A program made the translations under genes and the position numbers. The notes under the pieces were generated by a model. That model ran no database searches and was not told the DNA's origin. It saw only the letters and a program-made list of their open reading frames with translations. A DNA stretch of 14,953 nt from Flavobacteriaceae bacterium (GTDB lineage: Bacteria > Bacteroidota > Bacteroidia > Flavobacteriales > Flavobacteriaceae): the NCBI GenBank assembly GCA_014763515.1, contig JACXVH010000015.1, positions 1-14,953 on the forward strand. Reading direction: 5' to 3'. Below, in pieces: positions 6,402 through 13,417 of this stretch (its first letter is position 1; each line of letters begins with the position of its first letter).

Positions 6402-6996
6402 TAAAGTTTTTGTCAACGATAAACCACTTTTTTTGACCGATGAGGTTCAAAAGGAAACTGATTTTCAACTTTTTCTTTTAGAAAGTGTTGATATAAAGAA
6501 ACTTATAGTTAAGATTTTCCAAAATAAAATTCAAAAAGCTTTTTTATATCATCCCGATGAAAAGCTGATTATGAAAACCTTAAAAGCTAAAATTCCGGTT
6601 GTGAAAGCAGGCGGCGGATTGGTTTATAACAAAAAAGGTGAAGTTTTATTTATTTTCAGAAATGGAAAATGGGATTTACCTAAAGGCGGTACCGAGAAGA
6701 AAGAAACTATGGAGGAGACTGCCATGCGTGAAGTTGAAGAAGAAACTGGAGTAAGCGGATTGAAAATTGTAAAGAAACTTACCAAAACATACCATGTTTT
6801 CAAACGGAATGGTCGTTATAAGTTAAAACAAACCTATTGGTTTGAGATGAAAACTAACTTTGAAGGCACGCCAGAAGGTCAAATTGAAGAAGGAATAGAA
6901 AAAGTTGCATGGATTAAACCATCTGAAATAGAATCGACACTAGAAAATTCTTATGAAAACATCAAATTATTGTTTGAATTAGAAAATTGTGAGTAA
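6397..6996 (+). CDS. Nudix hydrolase
   Basis: The protein (199 residues from the ATG at 6397) contains a complete Nudix box GX5EX7REUXEEXGU at residues 97-119: GGTEKKE, seven residues, then REVEEETGV. The glutamates of REVEEE bind the metal needed for hydrolysis of a nucleoside diphosphate linked to another group. The segment VKAGGGLVYN (about 69-78) and FRNGKWDLPKGG before the box are normal Nudix strands. The first 65 residues are a separate, less conserved N-terminal part seen in flavobacterial members as far as I recall. The exact substrate cannot be told. An ATG at 6370 would add nine residues inside pyrE; I prefer 6397 because MYKVFVNDKPLFLT is the natural N-terminus. Its promoter must lie within pyrE; TTTATTTG at 6334-6341 is a seven-of-eight match to the -7 element. 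Confidence 0.88.
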   Translation: MYKVFVNDKPLFLTDEVQKETDFQLFLLESVDIKKLIVKIFQNKIQKAFLYHPDEKLIMKTLKAKIPVVKAGGGLVYNKKGEVLFIFRNGKWDLPKGGTEKKETMEETAMREVEEETGVSGLKIVKKLTKTYHVFKRNGRYKLKQTYWFEMKTNFEGTPEGQIEEGIEKVAWIKPSEIESTLENSYENIKLLFELENCE

Positions 6997-7033
6997 TTTT
7001 TTATTCTTTAACAATACTTTAAGCAAAAATTTA

Positions 7034-7064
7034 TTTGCGTATAACTATTCTTTATCTAATTTTG
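7034..7064 (+). promoter_or_regulatory. Strong promoter of the small acidic protein gene
   Basis: TTTG at 7034-7037, exactly 19 bases, then TAATTTTG at 7057-7064 match the Bacteroidota promoter fully. The start point falls near 7070, only a few bases before the ATG at 7073. This decides the start: the upstream ATG at 6989 would lie before the promoter. Confidence 0.75.
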
Positions 7065-7072
7065 TCGTGAAA

Positions 7073-7489
7073 ATGAGAAAAGAGAACTTTAAATATCTAT
7101 TATCGTTATGCATTACTTTGTTGTGTATAAACTTTTTATTTTACACAGCAGGTGCTAACTATATTATTAGAGATTTAATTAGTATCAATAATTCTACGCA
7201 AAACGGTCCTCAAAAACGTTTTTTTAATTCAAATCATAATCTAATTGTTAAATTTCAATCAGAATCTAACGATCAAGATGGTGAAAATGAGGGAGAAGAT
7301 TCAGAACAAAGTGAAAACGAAATATTTCAAGTAGAATCTTTTAATTTCTATTCTCATTTCTTAGCTAGTTACTCGTTTTTAAACAATTTAAAGACTTTAA
7401 ATGATGATGTTCTACCTAGTAGAAGTCATATTAACTACTATTCTTCTTTAGATGCACTCTATATCGCTTTTAGAGTGTTTAGGCTTTGA
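7073..7489 (+). CDS. Small membrane-anchored acidic protein, function unknown
   Basis: I do not recognise this 138-residue protein. It begins MRKENFKYLL, followed by one hydrophobic segment (about 8-26, LLSLCITLLCINFLFYTAG) that could be an uncleaved anchor or a signal peptide. A polar middle part with a strongly acidic stretch (about 63-80, DQDGENEGEDSEQSENE) follows, then an aromatic-rich C-terminus ending FRVFRL. The acidic stretch would probably face the periplasm. The same frame is open back to an ATG at 6989, but that start overlaps the Nudix gene and precedes the promoter at 7034-7064. The gene has its own promoter, and its stop codon lies inside the -33 element of the efflux operon promoter. 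Small hypothetical genes of this build directly ahead of efflux operons suggest a link, but that is only inference. Confidence 0.65.
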   Translation: MRKENFKYLLSLCITLLCINFLFYTAGANYIIRDLISINNSTQNGPQKRFFNSNHNLIVKFQSESNDQDGENEGEDSEQSENEIFQVESFNFYSHFLASYSFLNNLKTLNDDVLPSRSHINYYSSLDALYIAFRVFRL

Positions 7490-7514
7490 TTTATTTTAGA
7501 CGACATTAAATTTG
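7485..7514 (+). promoter_or_regulatory. Promoter of the RND efflux operon
   Basis: TTTG at 7485-7488, 18 bases, then TAAATTTG at 7507-7514 fit the Bacteroidota promoter. Transcription would start near 7520, leaving about 110 bases of leader before the adaptor ATG. A second, weaker -7-like sequence CACATTTG lies at 7564-7571. Confidence 0.6.
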
Positions 7515-7565
7515 TCATTGTTTTTTGTTTGTAGTCATTTTTAAATTTTTAAAATGATACAAGCA

Positions 7566-7595
7566 CATTTGTACGCATTTGTTTGTGTACACAAA
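7566..7595. promoter_or_regulatory. Operator-like palindrome and direct repeats in the efflux leader
   Basis: TTTGTGTACACAAA at 7582-7595 is a perfect 14-bp palindrome. Just before it, CATTTGT occurs twice (7566-7572 and 7576-7582), exactly 10 bases apart, that is one helical turn. Together they look like a binding site for a dimeric regulator, such as TetR or a two-component response regulator. No T tract follows, so it is not a terminator. No regulator gene is adjacent. Confidence 0.5.
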
Positions 7596-7630
7596 ATAAA
7601 TCAAACTTAAAAAATTAATTAAAAAATATT

Positions 7631-8719
7631 ATGGCTAAAAGATTTTTTATGCTTCTTAGCTTGTGTTCTGTTATTATTTTAACAAGCTGCCAATCAAAAA
7701 AAGAAGAAAAAAAAGAAACTGCTAAATTCTTAGTAACAAGTCCAATACAAAAAGATACATTAATTTCAAGAAAATATGTATCTCAAATTCATTCAATTCG
7801 TCACATCGAATTAAGAGCTTTAGAAAGAGGTTATTTGCAAAAAATATTTGTAGATGAAGGACAAGCGGTAAAAGTTGGGCAACCAATGTTTAAAATTATG
7901 CCCAATGTGTATGAATCTGAATTACAAATTGCTCAAGCTGAGGCACAAACTGCTGCAATTGAATATAAAAACACAAAATTATTAGCTGATAAAAATGTTG
8001 TTTCTCAAAACGAATTAGCTTTAGCTAAAGCAAAGTTAGAAAAAGCAAATTCAGAAGTTAGATTATCTCAAACACATTTAGGTTTTACAAATATTAATGC
8101 TCCATTCGCTGGAATTATGGACCATTTACATGTAAGAGAAGGGAGTTTATTAGAAGAAGGTGAATTATTGACTACACTTTCAGATAATAGCAAAATGTGG
8201 GTTTACTTTAATGTTCCAGAGGCAGAATATTTAACTTATATGACTAGTAAAGCCAAAAATGAACCTTTAAAAGTAGATTTAGAAATGGCTAATGGTCAAT
8301 TGTTTGACCACGAGGGGATTGTAGAAACAATTGAAGGAGAATTTGATAACGAAACAGGTAACATTGCATTTAGAGCAACGTTTGATAATCCTGATAGATT
8401 ATTAAGACACGGAGAGACAGGAAATATTGTAGTTAAAAATCCATATAAAAACGCAATTTTAATTCCTCAAAAAGCAACTTTTGAAGTATTAGACAAAAAA
8501 TTTGTCTTTGTTGTAGATAAAAATAATGTAGTACACCAAAAGGAGATTACAATTGCTAAAGAGGAACTTCCTTATCTTTTTATTGTTACTAAAGGATTAA
8601 CCCCTAATGATAGAATTCTTTTAGAAGGAATACGTAAGGTTAAAAATGGAGAAAAAATCGAAGTTGATTTTCAAAAACCTGAAAAAGTATTGTCTTCTCT
8701 AGAGCTTTATGCTGAATAA
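7631..8719 (+). CDS. RND efflux periplasmic adaptor lipoprotein (AcrA/MexA-type)
   Basis: The adaptor bridges the inner-membrane pump and the outer-membrane channel. The 362-residue protein starts with a lipoprotein signal peptide, with lipobox LTSC at 17-20 and C20 as the lipidated residue, followed by a charged linker rich in K and E. Two half-motifs of the lipoyl domain are visible, at about 60-90 (LRALERGYLQKIFVDEGQAVKVGQP) and 152-185 (INAPFAGIMDHLHVREGSLLEEGE). Between them lies the alpha-helical hairpin (93-150, VSQNELALAKAKLEKANSEV), then a beta-barrel (about 188-270) and a membrane-proximal domain. The length is normal for the family. It is the first gene of the operon; the pump follows after 21 bases. 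Confidence 0.93.
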   Translation: MAKRFFMLLSLCSVIILTSCQSKKEEKKETAKFLVTSPIQKDTLISRKYVSQIHSIRHIELRALERGYLQKIFVDEGQAVKVGQPMFKIMPNVYESELQIAQAEAQTAAIEYKNTKLLADKNVVSQNELALAKAKLEKANSEVRLSQTHLGFTNINAPFAGIMDHLHVREGSLLEEGELLTTLSDNSKMWVYFNVPEAEYLTYMTSKAKNEPLKVDLEMANGQLFDHEGIVETIEGEFDNETGNIAFRATFDNPDRLLRHGETGNIVVKNPYKNAILIPQKATFEVLDKKFVFVVDKNNVVHQKEITIAKEELPYLFIVTKGLTPNDRILLEGIRKVKNGEKIEVDFQKPEKVLSSLELYAE

Positions 8720-8740
8720 TTAACATAAAAAGAAATAATT

Positions 8741-11700
8741 ATGTTTAAGAATTTTATCAAAAGACCAGTAATGGCGATCGTTGTGTCGCTCATTATTGTA
8801 TTCTTAGGAATGTTATCAATCAAAACATTGCCTATTTCTCAGTTCCCAGAAATCGCACCGCCAAGGGTAATTGTAACATTAGCTTATCCTGGAGCAAGTG
8901 CAGATGTATTAGTAAAATCAGCTTTAATTCCACTAGAACGTTCTATTAATGGTGTTCCTGGAATGAAATATATGGTTTCCGATGCAACCAGTGCTGGTGA
9001 GGCAACTATTCAAATTATTTTCGAATTAGGAACCGATCCCAATCAAGCCGTTGTAAACGTTAAAAACCGTGTAGATAAGGTAATTAATAATTTACCACAC
9101 TTAGTTCAGTTAGAGGGGGTTATTGTAAATGTTGTACAGCCAAGTATGTTGATGTATATTAACTTATACAGTAATGACAAACATGCCGATGAAAAATTCC
9201 TTTATAACTACGCAAACGTAAATATTATTCCTGAAATTCAGCGTATTAATGGTATTTCTCAAGCTCAAATCTTAGGTAACCGTAACTATGCTATGCGTGT
9301 TTGGTTGAACCCAGATAGAATGAGAGCCTATAAAGTTTCTATCGATGAAGTGATGGAAGCCATGGCAGAGCAAAGTATTATTGGTAGGCCAGGACGTTTA
9401 GGACAAGCGACCGGTATTAAAGCACAATCTTTAGAATATGTTTTAGTATATCAAGGGCGCTACAACAAACCTGAACAATATGAAGACATCATTATCCGAT
9501 CTAACTCTGATGGGGAAATTATTAAATTAAAAGATATTGGTAAAGTAGCTTTTGGTAGTGAATTCTTTGATATCTATTCAAATAAAGATGGACATCCTTC
9601 TGCCGCTATACAGTTAAAACAAGTTTACGGAAGTAATGCTAGTGATGTAATTGATAGAGTAAAACATAAAATGGAAGAACTTAAAACGTCTTTCCCTCCA
9701 GGAATGGAATATGAGGTAAGTTACGACGTTTCTACTTTCTTAGATGCATCTATTGATAAAGTTGTTCATACATTAGGTGAAGCTTTCGTACTAGTAGCAT
9801 TAGTAGTATTCATTTTCTTAGGAGATTGGCGTTCCACATTAATTCCAATTATTGCTGTACCTATTTCGTTAATTGGAGCCTTCATCTTTATGAAGATGTT
9901 TGGACTTACCATTAACTTAATCACCCTTTTTGCCCTAGTATTAGCGATTGGAGTTGTTGTGGATGACGCCATTGTTGTGGTAGAAGCCGTTCACCTCAAG
10001 ATGGAAGAAGAACATATTGGACCATATAAAGCGGTACAAAGAGTATTAGGTGAAATTGGTGGAGCAGTAGTGGCAATTACGTTATTAATGACATCGGTAT
10101 TTATACCAGTAGCCTTTATGTCTGGACCTGTTGGGGTTTTCTATCGACAGTTCTCCATTACCATGGCTTCGTCAATTGTATTATCTGGGATTGTAGCGTT
10201 AACATTAACACCAGTGTTATGTGCCATGATTTTGAAAAACAATCATGGTAAACCAAGAAAGAAAACACCTATCAATATTTTTATTGATGCATTTAATAGA
10301 TGGTTCGAGAAGTTAACAGGTAGATACACTAATATTTTAACCAAAATTGTAAGTAGAAGATTGGTTACAGCATTAGTTTTAGGAGGATTTGCTTTCGGAA
10401 CATTCTTTATAGATAAAACATTACCAGCCGGATTTATTCCAAGTGAGGATCAAGGGATGATTTATGCCATCATTCAAACACCTCCAGGAACAACATTAGA
10501 AGCTACAAATGCTGTAGCTCGTAAATTACAAGGTTTAGCTGAAAAAATTGATGGAATTCAATCAGTTTCTTCATTAGCAGGTTATGAGGTATTAACAGAA
10601 GGTCGTGGTTCAAATGCCGGTACATGTTTAATTAACTTAAAAAGTTGGGAACACCGCCATCATTCAGTTACTGAAATTATTGAAGAATTAGAAGAAAAAT
10701 CTAAAGACTTTGGTGCTGTAATTGAGTATTTCGAGCCACCTGCAGTACCAGGTTATGGAGCAGCCGGAGGTATTTCATTACGTATGTTAGATAAAACAAA
10801 CGGTGGAGATTATCATGCATTTGATAAAATCAATAAAGATTTCATGAATGAGCTAGGTAAACGTAAAGAATTAACAGGTTTATTTACATTCTATGCGGCA
10901 AATTATCCTCAATATGAAATTGAAATTGATAACCAAGCTGCTATGCAAAAAGGTGTATCGATTGGTAAAGCAATGGAGAACTTAAACATCTTAATTGGTA
11001 GTACGTACGAACAAGGGTTTATTAGATTTAATAACTTCTTTAAAGTGTATGTTCAAGCCGATCCACAATATAGAAGATATGCAAGCGATTTATTAAGCTA
11101 TTATATAAAAAATGATAAAGGAGAAATGGTTCCTTACTCAGCATTCATGAAACTTAAAAAACGTCAAGGACCAAATGAAATTACGCGTTATAATTTGTAT
11201 AACTCTGCAGCAATTAGAGCAGTGCCAGCAAAAGGTTACACAACTGCTGATGCCATTACTGCAATTAAAGAAGTTGCCGATACTCATTTACCTACAGGTT
11301 ATGATATTGATTGGGAAGGTTTAACTTTCGATGAAGCAAGAAGAGGTAATGAAGCAATTGTAATCTTTATTATTGTATTAATTTTCGTATACTTCGTATT
11401 AGCTGCTCAATATGAAAGTTTCATTTTACCGTTTGCTGTAGTATTATCGTTGCCAGCTGGTATTTTTGGAACGTTCTTATTGTTAAAATTATTTGGTTTA
11501 GCTAATGATATTTATGCTCAGGTTGGACTCGTAATGCTCGTGGGATTACTCGGTAAAAATGCCGTGTTGATTGTAGAGTTTGCCGTCCAGAAGAACCAAC
11601 AAGGAATGTCAATTTTAGAAGCGGCGATTGAAGGTGCAAAAGTACGTTTCCGTCCAATTTTAATGACTTCGTTCGCATTTATCGCTGGATTAATTCCGCT

Positions 11701-11941
11701 GGTAAAAGCTACAGGAGCCGGAGCAATTGGTAACAGAACAATTGGTACTTCTGCATTAGGAGGAATGTTATTTGGTACTATTTTCGGAGTTCTATTAATA
11801 CCTGGACTATATTACATTTTTGGTAAACTAGCTGAAGGTAGAAAATTAATTAAACATGAAGATTTTACTCCTTTAACTGAAGATTACAAGTATAATGAAG
11901 TTAAGAATAAAGAAGAAAAGACAGATGAGAACCACAAATAA
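8741..11941 (+). CDS. RND multidrug efflux pump, HAE1 family (AcrB/MexB-type)
   Basis: This 1066-residue protein is the proton-driven inner-membrane pump of the tripartite system. Its length, the N-terminal MFKNFIKRPVMAIVVS start with the first membrane helix, and the two large periplasmic parts are typical of AcrB. The proton-relay pair is present as D408-D409 in GVVVDDAIVVVE, and the matching lysine is K939 in GLLGKNAVLIVE. The double aspartate places it in the hydrophobe/amphiphile branch (drugs, bile salts, dyes), not the heavy-metal CzcA/CusA branch. The substrate range cannot be read from the sequence. The C-terminus ends in a charged tail rich in K and E (KNKEEKTDENHK), and the stop codon lies inside the start of the outer-membrane gene. 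Codon use is somewhat richer in GC than the genes to the left, as is usual for a conserved, well-expressed membrane protein. Confidence 0.96.
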   Translation: MFKNFIKRPVMAIVVSLIIVFLGMLSIKTLPISQFPEIAPPRVIVTLAYPGASADVLVKSALIPLERSINGVPGMKYMVSDATSAGEATIQIIFELGTDPNQAVVNVKNRVDKVINNLPHLVQLEGVIVNVVQPSMLMYINLYSNDKHADEKFLYNYANVNIIPEIQRINGISQAQILGNRNYAMRVWLNPDRMRAYKVSIDEVMEAMAEQSIIGRPGRLGQATGIKAQSLEYVLVYQGRYNKPEQYEDIIIRSNSDGEIIKLKDIGKVAFGSEFFDIYSNKDGHPSAAIQLKQVYGSNASDVIDRVKHKMEELKTSFPPGMEYEVSYDVSTFLDASIDKVVHTLGEAFVLVALVVFIFLGDWRSTLIPIIAVPISLIGAFIFMKMFGLTINLITLFALVLAIGVVVDDAIVVVEAVHLKMEEEHIGPYKAVQRVLGEIGGAVVAITLLMTSVFIPVAFMSGPVGVFYRQFSITMASSIVLSGIVALTLTPVLCAMILKNNHGKPRKKTPINIFIDAFNRWFEKLTGRYTNILTKIVSRRLVTALVLGGFAFGTFFIDKTLPAGFIPSEDQGMIYAIIQTPPGTTLEATNAVARKLQGLAEKIDGIQSVSSLAGYEVLTEGRGSNAGTCLINLKSWEHRHHSVTEIIEELEEKSKDFGAVIEYFEPPAVPGYGAAGGISLRMLDKTNGGDYHAFDKINKDFMNELGKRKELTGLFTFYAANYPQYEIEIDNQAAMQKGVSIGKAMENLNILIGSTYEQGFIRFNNFFKVYVQADPQYRRYASDLLSYYIKNDKGEMVPYSAFMKLKKRQGPNEITRYNLYNSAAIRAVPAKGYTTADAITAIKEVADTHLPTGYDIDWEGLTFDEARRGNEAIVIFIIVLIFVYFVLAAQYESFILPFAVVLSLPAGIFGTFLLLKLFGLANDIYAQVGLVMLVGLLGKNAVLIVEFAVQKNQQGMSILEAAIEGAKVRFRPILMTSFAFIAGLIPLVKATGAGAIGNRTIGTSALGGMLFGTIFGVLLIPGLYYIFGKLAEGRKLIKHEDFTPLTEDYKYNEVKNKEEKTDENHK

Positions 11942-13364
11942 TATAATTAAAGGAATACTAGCGAGTGCTTTTGTAGTTCTAGTGTATTCTTGTGGAATAC
12001 CTAAAGTAACTACAAAAGAAAATAGTGTGAATTTACCATCGAGTTATGCAAATAACTCGGTGGATTCCACTAGTGTTGCGCAACTTAAATGGAAAGATTT
12101 TTTTGATGATGCAAATCTAAATCAGTTAATAGACTCGGCTTTAGTAAACAATAAAGAGCTTAATATTTTAATGCAGAAAGTAAATATGGCTGCAAACGAA
12201 GTTCAAGCTAGAAAAGGAGAATACTTACCTAGTATTAACCTTGGAGTTGGTGCAGATGTTGATAAAGTAGGTGAGTTTACTCGTAACGGTGCAGTTGAGA
12301 AAAATCTTCCAATTAGAGATGGAAAAGCATTTCCTGAACCTCTTACAAATTATCAATTTGGACTTTATAGTAATTGGGAAATAGATATTTGGAAAAAATT
12401 ACGCAATGCAAAAAAAGTTGCAGTAATGGAATATATGGCATCTCAAGAAGGAAAAAATTTCTTAGTGACTAACTTAGTAGCCGAGATTGCTTCTTCTTAT
12501 TATGAATTAGTAGCTCTAGATAACCAATTAAAAAATTTAGAACAAAATATAGCTATTCAAACCAATGCATTAGAAATTGTAAAACTGCTAAAGGAATCTG
12601 CAAGGACCACTTCATTAGCAGTAAAACGATTTGAAGCTGAAGTTCAAAAGAACAAAAGTGAAATGTATAGTTTAAAGCAAGAAATTGTAGAAACTGAAAA
12701 CAGAATTAACTTTTTAGTAGGTAGAACTCCACAAGCTGTAATAAGAACATCTGATAATTTTATGACCACACAACCTAAGTTTGTGAGTTTAGGTTTACCA
12801 TCTCAATTATTAGAAAATAGACCAGATGTAAGAAAAGCAGAATTAGAAATGCAAGCTGCAAAATTGAACATCAAAGTAGCAAAAGCAAATTTCTATCCAT
12901 CATTAGGATTAAAAGCAGGTGTGGGTTTTGAAGCTTTCAATCCTGAGTTTTTATTAGAATCTCCAGCATCATTATTGTACTCTGTTGCTGGTGAAGCATT
13001 AATGCCATTGGTAAATAGAAATGCTATTAAAGCAACCTATAAAAATGCAAATGCTAAACAAGTTCAAGCAGCATACGAATATGAACAAACATTATTAAAC
13101 GCTTATATTGAGGTAGTTAATCAATTGTCTAAAATAGATAATTTACAGAACAACTACCAATTAAAGAATGATCAAGTTAGTTCTTTAGATGCATCTGTAG
13201 AAATTGCAAATCAATTATTCCAATCGGCTCGTGCTGATTATATGGAAGTTTTGTTAACGCAACGTGATGTATTAGAAGCAAAAACAGCATTAATTGATAC
13301 TCGTAGAGATCAAATGATTGCTACTATTAATTTGTATCGCGCTTTAGGCGGTGGCTGGAATTAA
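11925..13364 (+). CDS. Outer-membrane efflux channel lipoprotein (OprM/TolC family)
   Basis: The channel takes substrates from the pump across the outer membrane and works as a trimer. With the ATG at 11925 the protein has 479 residues and a lipoprotein signal peptide with lipobox LVYSC at 19-23 (C23 lipidated). An ATG at 11895 in the same frame would add ten highly basic residues (MKLRIKKKRQ) before the signal peptide; I prefer 11925, which overlaps the pump gene by 17 bases. Two repeats of the OEP domain follow (about 65-265 and 285-475), each with a long helical hairpin; the segments WKDFFDDANLNQLIDSAL near the start and LLENRPDVRKAELEMQAA in the middle are typical of the NodT/OprM branch. 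It is the last gene of the operon, followed by a terminator. Confidence 0.93.
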   Translation: MRTTNNIIKGILASAFVVLVYSCGIPKVTTKENSVNLPSSYANNSVDSTSVAQLKWKDFFDDANLNQLIDSALVNNKELNILMQKVNMAANEVQARKGEYLPSINLGVGADVDKVGEFTRNGAVEKNLPIRDGKAFPEPLTNYQFGLYSNWEIDIWKKLRNAKKVAVMEYMASQEGKNFLVTNLVAEIASSYYELVALDNQLKNLEQNIAIQTNALEIVKLLKESARTTSLAVKRFEAEVQKNKSEMYSLKQEIVETENRINFLVGRTPQAVIRTSDNFMTTQPKFVSLGLPSQLLENRPDVRKAELEMQAAKLNIKVAKANFYPSLGLKAGVGFEAFNPEFLLESPASLLYSVAGEALMPLVNRNAIKATYKNANAKQVQAAYEYEQTLLNAYIEVVNQLSKIDNLQNNYQLKNDQVSSLDASVEIANQLFQSARADYMEVLLTQRDVLEAKTALIDTRRDQMIATINLYRALGGGWN

Positions 13365-13383
13365 TTTTTTAGGTTTTTTTTTG

Positions 13384-13417
13384 AAAGGCCATTGCAATTT
13401 GCAATGGCTTTTCTTTT
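13384..13417 (+). terminator. Terminator of the efflux operon
   Basis: A perfect 9-bp stem GCCATTGCA/TGCAATGGC (13388-13396 with 13400-13408) with a 3-base loop is followed by TTTTCTTTTTT. It may also slow transcripts of the facing carboxypeptidase gene, but on that strand the T run is poor. Confidence 0.85.

Noticed and set aside
6989..7072. Longer start for the small acidic protein
   Set aside because: The ATG at 6989 lies upstream of the promoter at 7034-7064 and overlaps the Nudix gene; the ATG at 7073 gives a normal N-terminus with a hydrophobic segment.
9766..9972. 68-residue minus-strand open frame
   Set aside because: Antisense to a membrane-helix region of the RND pump; a shadow frame.
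8741..11941. Heavy-metal efflux pump (CzcA/CusA type)
   Set aside because: The double aspartate D408-D409 and the operon order adaptor-pump-channel fit the HAE1 multidrug branch instead.
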